Below the pieces are notes generated by a model. It searched no databases. It had not been told where the DNA came from and saw only the letters and a list, made by a program, of their open reading frames with translations. Positions 15,014 to 23,876 of a stretch of 39,763 bases of DNA are shown here, one piece after another; position 1 is the stretch's first letter, and each line of letters opens with the position of its first letter. Both the position numbers and the translations under genes were made by a program. Origin of the DNA: Armatimonadetes bacterium UBA5419 (GTDB taxonomy: Bacteria > Armatimonadota > UBA10988); the NCBI GenBank assembly GCA_002409445.1, contig DHNJ01000172.1:1-39763 (forward strand). Reading direction: 5' to 3'.

Positions 15014-16535
15014 GTCGGCGAACCCGTTTCGTGAAGGACTGGCGCGGCTGCGCGCGCCGGAGCCGTGCGTCTTCGTCTTGTTCGGCGCGACGGGCGACCT
15101 GACCGCGCGCAAGCTGCTGCCGGCGCTGTGGCAGCTGGTCCACGACGGGCTGGCGCCGAAGCACTTCTACGTGCTCGGTGTGGCGCGACGGCCGAAGACC
15201 GACGACGAGTTCCGCGCGGAGGTGCGCGCCGCGGTGACCGACCATGGTCGCCACAAGCCCGAGGACGACGGCGAGTGGGCCGACTTTGCCGGCCGGCTGG
15301 GCTATCACCAGAGCGAGTTCCACGACGAGGCCGGCTTTGCTGGCCTGGCGGAGCGTCTGTCGGCGATCGACGCAGAGATGGGTACGACGGGCAACCGGCT
15401 GTACTACCTGGCCGTGGCACCGGAGTTCTTCGAGGTCATCGCCGACCAGCTGGCCGCGCACGACCTGATCGGTCCGGACGAGGGATCGGGCTGGCGGCGG
15501 CTGGTCGTCGAGAAGCCATTCGGCGAAGACCTGCCCTCCGCCCAGGCACTATCGCGGCATCTGCATCAGCTCGTTGGCGAGGAGCAGATCTACCGCATCG
15601 ACCACTACCTGGGCAAGGAGACGGTGCAGAACTTACTGACGCTGCGTTTTGGCAATGCCATCTTCGAGCCGCTTTGGAACCGACGCTACATCGACAATGT
15701 GCAGATCACCGTCGCCGAGACCGAGGGCATTGGGCGGCGTGGGGAGTTCTACGATCAGACCGGCGGCCTGCGCGACATGGTCCAGAACCACATGATGCAG
15801 TTGCTGGCGCTGGTGGCGATGGAGCCGCCGGTGACCTGGGAGGCGGGGGCTATCCGCGACGAGAAGGCGAAGGTGCTCAAGGCGCTGCCCGATTGGAGTC
15901 CCGAGCAGGTCGCCCAGCACGTGGTTCGCGCGCAGTACGTGGCGGGCGCGCTGGCGGGCGTTGACCATCCCGGCTATCGGGAGGAGAACGGCGTCGCCGA
16001 CGACTCGCTGACCGAGACGTACGCGGCGCTGCGGCTGACGCTGGACACCTGGCGCTGGTCCGGGGTGCCGTTCTACCTGCGGCACGGCAAGCGGCTGCCC
16101 AAGCGCTCGACGGAGGTGGCCATCGCCTTCCGCCAGCCGCCGCTGACCCTGTTTCCCGAGGCCGTCGGCGCGACCGGCAATACGCTGGTCTTGCGCATTC
16201 AACCGGACGAGGGTATCAGCCTCAACTTCCTGGCCAAGATCCCCGGCACCCGGCTGACGCTGCAGGCGGTGAAGATGGAGTTTGGCTACGGCAGCAGCTT
16301 CGCCGCGGCGTCGCCCGAGGCCTATGAGCGGCTGATCCTCGATGCGCTGGTTGGCGACAACACGCTGTTCACGCGGCAGGACGAGGTGGCTTCGGCCTGG
16401 CGGTTCATCGACGCAGTGCGCGCCGGCCTGGCCGAGCAACCAGCGGAGACGATGCTGACGTACCCGGTGGGCAGCTGGGGGCCACCGGAGGCGGCGCAGC
16501 TGCTCGGGCCGGGCCAACAGTGGCGGAGGCTCTGA
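15006..16535 (+). CDS. zwf: Glucose-6-phosphate 1-dehydrogenase
   Basis: 509 residues from ATG 15006, overlapping the symporter stop by eight bases. It oxidises glucose-6-phosphate to 6-phosphogluconolactone with NAD(P) at the entry of the oxidative pentose phosphate pathway. The coenzyme site is FVLFGATGDLTARKLLPAL; the substrate and catalytic motif RIDHYLGKE lies at residues 197-205 (Asp199, His200); EKPFG precedes it. YLRHGKRLPKR and the C-terminal PVGSWGPPEA are typical, and the length is normal. It is followed directly by opcA with a one-base overlap. Confidence 0.97.
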   Translation: MSESANPFREGLARLRAPEPCVFVLFGATGDLTARKLLPALWQLVHDGLAPKHFYVLGVARRPKTDDEFRAEVRAAVTDHGRHKPEDDGEWADFAGRLGYHQSEFHDEAGFAGLAERLSAIDAEMGTTGNRLYYLAVAPEFFEVIADQLAAHDLIGPDEGSGWRRLVVEKPFGEDLPSAQALSRHLHQLVGEEQIYRIDHYLGKETVQNLLTLRFGNAIFEPLWNRRYIDNVQITVAETEGIGRRGEFYDQTGGLRDMVQNHMMQLLALVAMEPPVTWEAGAIRDEKAKVLKALPDWSPEQVAQHVVRAQYVAGALAGVDHPGYREENGVADDSLTETYAALRLTLDTWRWSGVPFYLRHGKRLPKRSTEVAIAFRQPPLTLFPEAVGATGNTLVLRIQPDEGISLNFLAKIPGTRLTLQAVKMEFGYGSSFAAASPEAYERLILDALVGDNTLFTRQDEVASAWRFIDAVRAGLAEQPAETMLTYPVGSWGPPEAAQLLGPGQQWRRL

Positions 16536-17620
16536 TGGACGAGCCGCGCAACGCCGCGTTCCTCGGCGGGCTGCCCATCGCGGCTGACCCGACGACGATC
16601 GATCGTGTCTTAACCGAACTGTGGGGCCCGGCCAGCGACACCGAACACGGTGCCTCGCGGCTGGCCCTGGGAACCATCGTCATCGGCGCCGAGGAGCGTG
16701 ATGCGGCGGTCGTCGAGGGCTACTGTCAGCGCCTGGCGGCGGTCTACCCGTGCCGGATGATCGTCGTGCTGGTCGGCGACGAGCCGGAGTTACGCGCGAC
16801 CATCCAGGCCACCTGCCGCCCGGCGACCGAGGGCGGGCCGCTCGTCTGTGGCGAGACGATCGTCCTGCGCACGCGGCTGGCCGACGAGCAGCGGTTGCCC
16901 GGCATCATCCTGCCGCTGCTGCTGCCCGACGTGCTGGCGACGCTGTGGTGGTGCTTGCGGCAGGCGCCGACACAGGTCGCGCGGACCGAAGTGCTGCCGC
17001 TGATCGACCGCTTGCTGGTGGACTCGAGCTCCTCGGAGGCCAGCCTGGAGCTGCTGGCCTTGCAGGCGGAGTGGCCGGCGACCGCCGACCTGACGTGGTT
17101 CGCCCAGCGCTCTTGGCGTGAGGCGGTCGCGCAGCTGTTCGACGCGGAGCCGGCGGCGAGCGCGGAGGTGGACCGCCTGGCGATCATTACCGCCTCGCGC
17201 CACCAGCCTGGGGCGGTCGAGGCGGCGCTGCTGGGCGGGTGGGCGGCGGGCCAGTTGGGCTGGAAGCCGGCGCACCGGGCGGGCGATGGGCACTCGACTT
17301 GGCGGCGGCCGGATGGCAGCACCGGCCACGTCGACCTGACCTGGAACGGCCAGCAGGTGCCACGCAACAGCTGCGCGGTGCAGGCGCTGACGCTCTCGGC
17401 CGACAGCGGTGAGTGGGTCTGGCGCGTCTCGCAGCACGACGGGCCGCACACCAGTCTGGCGCTAGAGGCGCGCCGCAACGGCATCAGCCAGGTGCCGCGG
17501 CTGCTGCCGCTGGACGTGCTGGACCCGGTCGACGAGGTGCTCGCGGCCCTCGAGCGGCCGCTGCGCAACGACACACGGACGCGGACCGCACGCTACGCCT
17601 CTTGGCTACTCGGCGGCTGA
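16535..17620 (+). CDS. opcA: Glucose-6-phosphate dehydrogenase assembly protein OpcA
   Basis: 361 residues. Start ATG 16535 overlaps the zwf stop (TGATG), with GGAGG five bases before; an earlier GTG at 16520 lacks this spacing. OpcA is an allosteric assembly factor of G6PDH known from cyanobacteria and actinobacteria. The family pattern is clear: CRMIVVLVGDEPEL, then CGETIVLRTRLADEQRLPGIILPLLLPDVLATLWW (quoted as two adjoining blocks, CGETIVLR and LPLLLPDVLATLWW), and the C-terminal half with LGGWAAGQLGW and VDLTWNG. Its 3' end overlaps truB on the other strand by 28 bases. This suggests redox-regulated G6PDH in this lineage. Confidence 0.88.
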   Translation: MDEPRNAAFLGGLPIAADPTTIDRVLTELWGPASDTEHGASRLALGTIVIGAEERDAAVVEGYCQRLAAVYPCRMIVVLVGDEPELRATIQATCRPATEGGPLVCGETIVLRTRLADEQRLPGIILPLLLPDVLATLWWCLRQAPTQVARTEVLPLIDRLLVDSSSSEASLELLALQAEWPATADLTWFAQRSWREAVAQLFDAEPAASAEVDRLAIITASRHQPGAVEAALLGGWAAGQLGWKPAHRAGDGHSTWRRPDGSTGHVDLTWNGQQVPRNSCAVQALTLSADSGEWVWRVSQHDGPHTSLALEARRNGISQVPRLLPLDVLDPVDEVLAALERPLRNDTRTRTARYASWLLGG

Positions 17621-18522
17621 AGCAGGACCTTCCGTGGCCGCCAGATCTCACCGTCGCCCTCGGCGATGGCCAACACGTCGCCCTCCGCCGACAGCAGCGC
17701 GACCGGCCCCTCGATGCCTTCGGCCGCCGGCAGCGCGCGGCCCAGCAGCAGGTCCGGCCAATGCTCCGGCGGCAGTACCGCGCGCGGCAGGTCCCCGAGG
17801 CAGTCGCGCAGCGGACGCAGTGCGGCCCGGCGGCCGGCGGGGTCGAGCGTGGCCAGCGCATCCAGCCCCGTCGCCTCGGCGAGGGTGAACGGGCCGACCG
17901 CCTCGCGCACGAGCCCGCGCAGGTGGCCGCCGACGCCGAGGGCAGCGCCGAGGTCGTGGGCGAGTGCGCGGATGTACGTGCCAGTGCTGCAGCGAACGCG
18001 GACGCGGGCGATGGCCGCGGGGCCGGGGGTGAAGTCCAGCAGGTCGAGGCGGTCGATGCGGATCGGAACCGCGGGCAGCTCGGGCGTCTGGCCGGCGCGG
18101 ACCAGGCGATGCGCGCGCACGCCGTCGATCTTCTTGGCCGAGACGGGCGGTGGGACCTGCTCGAGAGCGCCGACGAAGTTCAGCAGCGCCGCTTGAAGCT
18201 GGGCGGCAGTCAGCGCGGAGGCGTCCGCCTCGGCCGTGGTCTCGCCGTGGTCGTCGTAGGTGGTCGTCGCGCGGCCGAAGACGAGCTCGCCACGGTAAGT
18301 CTTGTCGTGGCCGACGAGGAACTCGAGCAGCCTCGTGGCGCGCCCGAGGCAGAGCAGCAACAGCCCCGCGGCGGGCGGGTCGAGCGTCCCGGCGTGGCCG
18401 AGGCGCGGCTGGCCGAACAGGCGGCGGGCGACGGCGACCTGGTCGTGGGAGGTGGGGCCGGCGGGCTTGGCCAGCAGGAGCAGCCCATCGAGGCCCGGCG
18501 TGGAGCGGCGGCGGCGGCCCAT
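17593..18522 (-). CDS. truB: tRNA pseudouridine(55) synthase
   Basis: 309 residues. It makes pseudouridine 55 in the T loop of tRNAs. The catalytic Asp48 is in GHAGTLDPPAAG, the same number as in the E. coli enzyme; DGLLLLAKPAGPTSHD opens the fold, and KTYRGELVFGRATTTYDDHG, PPPVSAKKIDGVRAHRLVR and CSTGTYIRALAHDLG are all family blocks. The ATG lies three bases after the rbfA stop with no strong ribosome site, suggesting coupling to rbfA. The pair rbfA-truB is part of the classic nusA-infB cluster, but nusA, infB and rpsO are not here. The 3' end overlaps opcA. Confidence 0.96.
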   Translation of the reverse strand: MGRRRRSTPGLDGLLLLAKPAGPTSHDQVAVARRLFGQPRLGHAGTLDPPAAGLLLLCLGRATRLLEFLVGHDKTYRGELVFGRATTTYDDHGETTAEADASALTAAQLQAALLNFVGALEQVPPPVSAKKIDGVRAHRLVRAGQTPELPAVPIRIDRLDLLDFTPGPAAIARVRVRCSTGTYIRALAHDLGAALGVGGHLRGLVREAVGPFTLAEATGLDALATLDPAGRRAALRPLRDCLGDLPRAVLPPEHWPDLLLGRALPAAEGIEGPVALLSAEGDVLAIAEGDGEIWRPRKVLLQPPSSQEA

Positions 18523-18525
18523 CGG

Positions 18526-18939
18526 CTAGAGGTCCAGGTCCTCGTCGTAGTCGTCGAAGTCGATCGAGTCGGCGAGGTCCTGGTCGACCGGCGTGCCGAA
18601 CTCCGCCTGATGCTCGCGGAAGATGGCGTCAAGCCGCTGGGCGCGGGCGGCGGAGTCGTCGGGGACGAAGGTGAAGTTTGGTACGGTGCGCAGGCGCAGG
18701 CGCGGGCCGACCTTGGAGCGGACGAAACCCGCGGCATCGGTCAGTGCTTCGACGGCGGCGTCTAGCTCCGGGCGTTCGCCCAACACGCTGACGAACACGC
18801 GCGCCTGGGTCAGGTCGCGGCTGACCGTAGCATTGGTGATGGTGACCTTAGCCAGGCGTGGATCACGCATCTCGGTTTGGATGAGGGTCGCTACCTCGCG
18901 ATGGATGGCCGCGGCGACGCGGTTCTGGCGCGCTGTCAT
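18526..18939 (-). CDS. rbfA: 30S ribosome-binding factor RbfA
   Basis: 137 residues. I start at ATG 18939 (AAGGGAG upstream at eight bases) rather than the GTG 18960. The small KH-like domain has RQNRVAAAIHREVATLIQTEMRDPRL, VTITNATVSRDLTQARVFVSV and LRTVPNFTFVPDDSAARA, all typical of RbfA, which helps mature the 16S rRNA 5' helix and supports cold growth. The C-terminal tail is very acidic (DFDDYDEDLDL). It is the first gene of an rbfA-truB pair divergent from the thioredoxin-like lipoprotein. Confidence 0.93.
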   Translation of the reverse strand: MTARQNRVAAAIHREVATLIQTEMRDPRLAKVTITNATVSRDLTQARVFVSVLGERPELDAAVEALTDAAGFVRSKVGPRLRLRTVPNFTFVPDDSAARAQRLDAIFREHQAEFGTPVDQDLADSIDFDDYDEDLDL

Positions 18940-19008
18940 GATCCTGGCTCCCTTCGGCACTACACTGCTATAGGATAGACCATCACCTGGTTACGAGGAG
19001 GACAGAAC

Positions 19009-19647
19009 GTGAAGAAGACGACGATGGGGCTGCTCGCGGCAGCAGCGGCGGTGTGGCTGGCGGGCTGTGCACAGCCGGCGGATCCCAATGCGGACGTGCC
19101 GCCGATCGCCATGCCCGGCGGCTCCGACACCACGCCCGCGCCGCCGATGCCCGCCGATGACAAGACGGCGCCGGCAGGCGACAGCGCTGCGGCGGTCGAG
19201 TCGGGCCCGGTCAGCGACCCGAACCAGCTCGTTGGCAAGCTGCCGCCGGCGTTCGCGCTGAAAGATATGGCGGGGACCGAGGTTAGCCTGGAGTCGCTGC
19301 GCGGCAAGCCGGTCATTCTGGACTTCTGGGCCACCTGGTGCCCGCCGTGCCGTGAGCTGAGCCCGGCCCTGGAGAAGATCCACCGTGAGTACGGCGACCG
19401 CATCACCGTCGTCGGCCTCTCGGACGAGGATCGTGAGCTGGTCAAGTCGTTCACGGAGAAGAACGATCTGACCATGGAACAGTTGCACCTGACCGACGAG
19501 GTCTCCCGCTCCTACGGCATCACGGGCATCCCGACGACCGTGTTCATTGACGCCAAGGGCGTGGTGCACGAGGTCGAGGTCGGCCTGTCGATGGGCGACC
19601 AGTACGAATCGCTGAAGACCAAGGTCGAGGCGCTGCTCGCGGCCTAG
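19009..19647 (+). CDS. TlpA/ResA-like thioredoxin-fold lipoprotein
   Basis: 212 residues; GTG start with GAGGAGG seven bases ahead. A lipoprotein signal ends at LAGC (Cys20), followed by a 55-residue Pro/Ala/Asp linker and a redoxin domain. The active site is FWATWCPPC (Cys111, Cys114) and the cis-Pro loop is GIPTTVFID. Such proteins are membrane-anchored thiol reductases that act outside the cytoplasmic membrane, for example in cytochrome c maturation or disulfide reduction; the CPPC form fits TlpA/ResA. No ccm or ccs genes are nearby, so the partner is unknown. It appears monocistronic. Confidence 0.93.
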   Translation: MKKTTMGLLAAAAAVWLAGCAQPADPNADVPPIAMPGGSDTTPAPPMPADDKTAPAGDSAAAVESGPVSDPNQLVGKLPPAFALKDMAGTEVSLESLRGKPVILDFWATWCPPCRELSPALEKIHREYGDRITVVGLSDEDRELVKSFTEKNDLTMEQLHLTDEVSRSYGITGIPTTVFIDAKGVVHEVEVGLSMGDQYESLKTKVEALLAA

Positions 19648-19663
19648 GCCACGTACCAAACCA

Positions 19664-19697
19664 AACGACGCCGCGGCCAACCGGTCGTGGCGTCGTT
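19664..19697. terminator. Bidirectional hairpin terminator between convergent genes
   Basis: AACGACGCCGCG (19664-19675) pairs over 12 bases with CGTGGCGTCGTT (19686-19697), one G-T wobble, around a 10-base loop. Read on the minus strand the stem is followed by a T-rich TTGGTTTGG, so it should end the six-gene minus unit; on the plus strand it has only short T runs. Confidence 0.65.
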
Positions 19698-19716
19698 GCG
19701 TTGGGGGCTGCGACGT

Positions 19717-22626
19717 CTAGCGGCTGCGGATGAGGATGGTGTCGATCTCCAGCGGCGCCGACCCGGGCCAGTGGACGCGCGTCTCGATCTGGCCGCCGGG
19801 GTGCTCGAACTCGACGGGCACCAGCCGCCAGGCGCCCGCAGGCAGGTCGTTGGCGGTGACCACGCGCTCGCCCAACGGCCCGCCGCCGCCCAGGTGGGCG
19901 TCGATCGTGGCGAGGGTTCCGGTCGGCTCCGCGCCGCTGCCGGCGGGGCGGCGGAGGCGGAAGTAGGCGGTGTAGGCGCCGGGCTCCAGCGGCACGTACG
20001 GGCCGTAGACCGCGTGGCCGGGTTCGTCGCGGCCGGGCTCGACGGTCCAGATGCGCGGGGCCAGAGCGCCCGCGGCGGAGCCCGGTTGGCCGCCGGTGTG
20101 CGAGAGCTGGCTGGCGGCGAACTCGTGGCTCGGCTGGCCGGCCAGGCCGCCGCCATCGGCAACCTCGCTCGGGTCGAGCAGGCGGACGGCGAACGAGCGC
20201 AGTGCGGTCGGCAGCGGGCCCTGGACGCGCACGGTGACCGTGTCGCGGGCGGCGCGGCCGGCGATGGTGAACGGCTGGCTGGCGCCGGGCTGCAGCGCGA
20301 TGCGCGCGGGCCGGACACCGCCGGAGCCTAGGCCCATGGCGTTCAGGTCGACCTCGACGGCTTGGCGGCTGACGTTGCGGATTGTGCCAGGCACGCGCAG
20401 CTGGCTGCCGGTCAGCGCGGTCACGGTAGTCGGTAGCTTCAGCTGGACGACCTGCTCGTCGAGCGCCTGTCGGCCGAGGCTGGCCAGGTGCTCGGGCCGG
20501 ACGGCGACGTAATCGGGGCCGAGGCGGCGCTCGACCTCCAGCTGCTGGGCCAGGTCGGTGCCCCAGTTCCAGATGAACAGGTGCAGGAAGGCCGGTCGCT
20601 CGGCGGGGGTCATGTGGCGGATGTAGTCGACGGTGCGGGCGATGCGCTCCTCGCGCGTGTCGTTCTCGGACCAGTGCGTGGCGGCATGGAAGATGGGGAT
20701 GCCGCGGGCCGAAAGGTAGAAGGCATCGTCGTAGCTGTCGACGACCTTGCCGTAGTCGGGGAAGATCGCGGTCAGGTCGGGCACGCCGGCGGCGTAGCGG
20801 GCGATCAGCTCGGGGTTGCGGATGCCCATGATCCACATCTGGCGCAGGTCGAGCGCTTTGCCGTAACGCGCGGTAAGCGCGAGGAAGTCGTCGAACGCCT
20901 GGCGCTGGCCGGCGGCGCCGTAGCGCTTGCCGTACTCGTCGGGGTAGGTGTAGCCGATGCCCGAGACCGAGCCGATCCAGGCGTCGTTGGCGGTCGACGA
21001 GCGGTAGTAGTAGTCGGCGATGACCGGCGTCAACAGGTGCGCGGCGGGCGAGATGGTCCAGGCCATCGGCGTCTGGCCGCGCTCGGGCTGGGCCCAGAGC
21101 TGCGGGAAGTTGCCGACCGTCAGCACCGGCAGGTTGTCGCCGTCGGACATGACCCAGGTGATGTAGACCTTCGTGCGGTCGAGCGGCGGGGCGGCGTAGC
21201 GCGGCTGGCGATGGTCGGGCAGGCGGACGCCGGTGTGGACGCTGAGGTTGGTCGTGCCGACGGTGCCGACGAGGTACTTGGCGAACTGGGCGAACAGCGT
21301 GACGCCGGGGCCCTCGCCGATGCCGATGTCCTTCCCGGCCCACGGGTAGCCGTAGATCGGGATGTTCGGCGGTAGCTCGGCGAGGATCTCCTCCATCAGC
21401 TCGGTCTCGCCCTGCGCGTCGTGGCCGGGGCGGGCGCCGTCGAGCGGGCCGGAGATCCAGAAGGTGAAGATGCGATGCTGGTAAAGGTAGTCGCGCAGGC
21501 CCTCGGCGTTCTCGGGCCAGAGGACGGCCGCGGCGTGGTGGTTCAGGCGGTCTCGCAGCGTCTCCCAGGCCCAGCGGTAGCCATCGACATTGTCGGCGAA
21601 GCGGCCGCGCAGGTCCTCGATGATCGGTAGGTCGAACTCGCGCGCGAGACGCGGCGAGGCGACCAGCGCGTCCTCGACCGAGGCGACCATCATCGCCACG
21701 TTCTTGCTGCACGGCTCGCGCGCGTCGGCGACGACCGCGCCGCGGACCAGCGGCCGGTGGCGGGCGAGCAGCTCGGCCGGGGTGTCGATCGTCTCGGCGG
21801 TCTGCACGCCGCCGTGCTCCAGCAGGGCGTTGAGCCAGGTCTGGTCGGTGTCGTGGAGGATGCTGTAGATGCGCGGCTGCTCGCGGTTGACGAGGCCCTG
21901 GAGGCTGAGCATCAGGTGGCGCACGTCGTTGGACACGCGGCGCAGGTCGATGACTTCCAGGCGCTCGGCGGGCGGCGCGCTCTGGTCGAACAGCTGCTCG
22001 GGCTGGCGCCAGGCGTACGGCAGGTTGTTCGGCTCACCGCTGTAGTGCGGGGCGGGCACGCGGCGGGCGCTGTCGGGCAGGGTGCCGCCGGCGACGGCGT
22101 AGAGGGTGACCGAGTCGATGAGCAGGTCGGCGGCGCCGGTCCAGTGGAGGCGTACTTCGAGCCGCGGGCCGCCGACGTGGAAGGCGAGCGGGACCATCGA
22201 CCAGCGGTCGGCCGAGAGGTCGCTAACGTACAGCGGCTGCTGGATCATGATCTCGGCGCCGCCATTGACCGAGGCGTCGAGCACCCCCAGTAGGTCATCG
22301 TCGGCCGGCGCGGCGAGGCGCAGCCGGTAGAACGCGACGTAGTCGCCCGCGGGCACCTCGGCATATGGGCCGAACAGGGCGCTGGCCTCGACGCGGTCGC
22401 GGCCGACGACCACCGACCAGGCCTGGCCGCCCTGGGCGGAGTCGACGTCGGCGACCTGGCCGGTGTGGTGGCCGGCGTTGGTCTCCGATTGCCAGGTCGC
22501 TTGGTAGGTGTAGGTGCCGCCGATCGGCAGGCGCTCAGCCGCGGTCAGTTCAGCGGCGATTTCAGCAGGCAGTGTTTGGGCGTATGCTGCCGCGCCCAAG
22601 CACAGCAACAGAAGGCAGTGACGCAT
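19717..22626 (-). CDS. GxGYxYP-family secreted protein (putative glycoside hydrolase) with duplicated flanking modules
   Basis: 969 residues with a signal peptide (MRHCLLLLCLGAAAYAQ). The name-giving motif is GIGYTYPDEYGK at residues 556-567, and KVYITWVMSDGDNLP, MAWTISP, IPIYGYPWAGKD and HLFIWNWGTDL are further blocks of the GxGYxYP family, thought to be glycoside hydrolases though activity is unproved. The core (about 210-690) is preceded by the family's N-terminal domain. A beta-sandwich-like module occurs twice, at about residues 50-180 and 835-969, with matching GPY-x3-PAGDYVAFYRLR and LEVRLHWTGAADLLIDSVTL patterns, likely sugar-binding. Last gene of the glgC unit, 14 bases after it, and ended by the 19664-19697 hairpin. 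Confidence 0.88.
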   Translation of the reverse strand: MRHCLLLLCLGAAAYAQTLPAEIAAELTAAERLPIGGTYTYQATWQSETNAGHHTGQVADVDSAQGGQAWSVVVGRDRVEASALFGPYAEVPAGDYVAFYRLRLAAPADDDLLGVLDASVNGGAEIMIQQPLYVSDLSADRWSMVPLAFHVGGPRLEVRLHWTGAADLLIDSVTLYAVAGGTLPDSARRVPAPHYSGEPNNLPYAWRQPEQLFDQSAPPAERLEVIDLRRVSNDVRHLMLSLQGLVNREQPRIYSILHDTDQTWLNALLEHGGVQTAETIDTPAELLARHRPLVRGAVVADAREPCSKNVAMMVASVEDALVASPRLAREFDLPIIEDLRGRFADNVDGYRWAWETLRDRLNHHAAAVLWPENAEGLRDYLYQHRIFTFWISGPLDGARPGHDAQGETELMEEILAELPPNIPIYGYPWAGKDIGIGEGPGVTLFAQFAKYLVGTVGTTNLSVHTGVRLPDHRQPRYAAPPLDRTKVYITWVMSDGDNLPVLTVGNFPQLWAQPERGQTPMAWTISPAAHLLTPVIADYYYRSSTANDAWIGSVSGIGYTYPDEYGKRYGAAGQRQAFDDFLALTARYGKALDLRQMWIMGIRNPELIARYAAGVPDLTAIFPDYGKVVDSYDDAFYLSARGIPIFHAATHWSENDTREERIARTVDYIRHMTPAERPAFLHLFIWNWGTDLAQQLEVERRLGPDYVAVRPEHLASLGRQALDEQVVQLKLPTTVTALTGSQLRVPGTIRNVSRQAVEVDLNAMGLGSGGVRPARIALQPGASQPFTIAGRAARDTVTVRVQGPLPTALRSFAVRLLDPSEVADGGGLAGQPSHEFAASQLSHTGGQPGSAAGALAPRIWTVEPGRDEPGHAVYGPYVPLEPGAYTAYFRLRRPAGSGAEPTGTLATIDAHLGGGGPLGERVVTANDLPAGAWRLVPVEFEHPGGQIETRVHWPGSAPLEIDTILIRSR

Positions 22627-22640
22627 GTGCGGACTCCGGC

Positions 22641-23876
22641 CTAGGTGAGGACCATGCCCTTGCGGACGACGACGATGCCGCCCTCGGAGACGGTGAAGCG
22701 GCTGCGGTCGAGCTCTTCGTCGTAACCGATCTCGTAGCCGGGCGGGATGCTGACGTGCTTGTCGATGATCGCGCGGCGGATGCGGGCGTTGCGGCCGACA
22801 TCGACGCCGTTGAACAGGAGGCTGTCTTCGACCAGGCTGTAGCTGTTCACGCGGACGCGGGGCGAGAGGATGCTGCGCTTGACGCGGCCGCCGGAGACGA
22901 TGCAGCCAGGCGCGAGGTATGACTGGGTGGCCATGCCCACGCGGCCCTCGTCGGCCAAGTCGTGGATGGTCTTGGCCGGCGGGTAGGCGCCGACGCGGGT
23001 GTGGACGGGCCAGCTCTGGTCGTAGAGGTTGAACACGGGCTCGGGCTCGAGCAGCTCCATGTTCGCTTCGAAAAAGCTATCGAGCGTGCCGATGTCGCGC
23101 CAGTAGCCGCGGGCACCGGTCTGCGGGTGGCGGAAGCGGTGGGCGTAGACGTCCATCTCGCGGCCGACCATCTCGGGGATGATGTTCTTACCGAAGTCGT
23201 GGTCGGAGTCGGTCCGCGCATCCTCGGAGAGCATGCGCACCAGCGCAGAGGTCGAGAAGACGTAGATGCCCATCGAGGCCAGGGCGGTGTTCGGGTCGCC
23301 CGGCACGGGGCGCGGGTCGTCGGGCTTCTCCTGGAAGCCGACCACGCGTTCGTCCTCGTTGACCTGCAGCACGCCGAGCCGTGTGGCCTCGTCGATGGGC
23401 ACCTCAAGGCAACCGATGGTCAGCGCCGCGCCGCGGTTGATATGGTCCTGGATCATCAGGCCATAGTCCATGGCGTAGATGTGGTCGCCGGAGAGCAGGA
23501 GGACGTGCTCCGGGCGGTCGTCCTCGAGTAGGTCGATGTTCTGGAAGATAGCGTCGGCGGTCCCGCGGTACCAGTCGCCAACGATGCGCTGCTGGGGCGG
23601 GACGACCTCGATGTACTCGCCGCGGATGAGGTTGAACAGCGGGCCCCAGGCCTCGCGCAGGTGGCGGTGGAGCGAGAACGAGCGGTACTGGGTCAGCACG
23701 TAGATGCGGTGCAGGCCCGAGTTGAGGACGTTGGAGAGGGTGAAATCGATGATCCGGTACAGCCCGGCGAAGGGCACCGCCGGCTTGGCGCGGTCGCGGG
23801 TCAGCGGGTAGAGCCGGTTGCCCGCGCCCCCGGCCATGACCATCGTCACCACATTCCGGAGATCGGCTTGCTTCAC
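22641..23876 (-). CDS. glgC: Glucose-1-phosphate adenylyltransferase (ADP-glucose pyrophosphorylase)
   Basis: 411 residues. It makes ADP-glucose from ATP and glucose-1-phosphate, the committed step of bacterial glycogen synthesis. Nucleotide site AGGAGNRLYPLTRDRAKPAVPFAG (Gly16 to Thr26 is the core), YRIIDFTLSNVLNSGL, WYRGTADAIFQN, LLSGDHIYAMDY, FQEKP and GYWRDIGT are all diagnostic; the C-terminus is a left-handed beta-helix with isoleucine-patch turns. The GTG start overlaps the response regulator stop by four bases (GTGA), so it is translationally coupled to the signalling genes. No glgA is in the window. Confidence 0.97.
   Translation of the reverse strand: MKQADLRNVVTMVMAGGAGNRLYPLTRDRAKPAVPFAGLYRIIDFTLSNVLNSGLHRIYVLTQYRSFSLHRHLREAWGPLFNLIRGEYIEVVPPQQRIVGDWYRGTADAIFQNIDLLEDDRPEHVLLLSGDHIYAMDYGLMIQDHINRGAALTIGCLEVPIDEATRLGVLQVNEDERVVGFQEKPDDPRPVPGDPNTALASMGIYVFSTSALVRMLSEDARTDSDHDFGKNIIPEMVGREMDVYAHRFRHPQTGARGYWRDIGTLDSFFEANMELLEPEPVFNLYDQSWPVHTRVGAYPPAKTIHDLADEGRVGMATQSYLAPGCIVSGGRVKRSILSPRVRVNSYSLVEDSLLFNGVDVGRNARIRRAIIDKHVSIPPGYEIGYDEELDRSRFTVSEGGIVVVRKGMVLT

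Noticed and set aside
19544..21712. 722-residue minus-strand frame overlapping the GxGYxYP gene and the lipoprotein
   Set aside because: Out of frame with the GxGYxYP gene, Arg/Pro/Ala-rich, no signal or motif, and it runs through the terminator hairpin.
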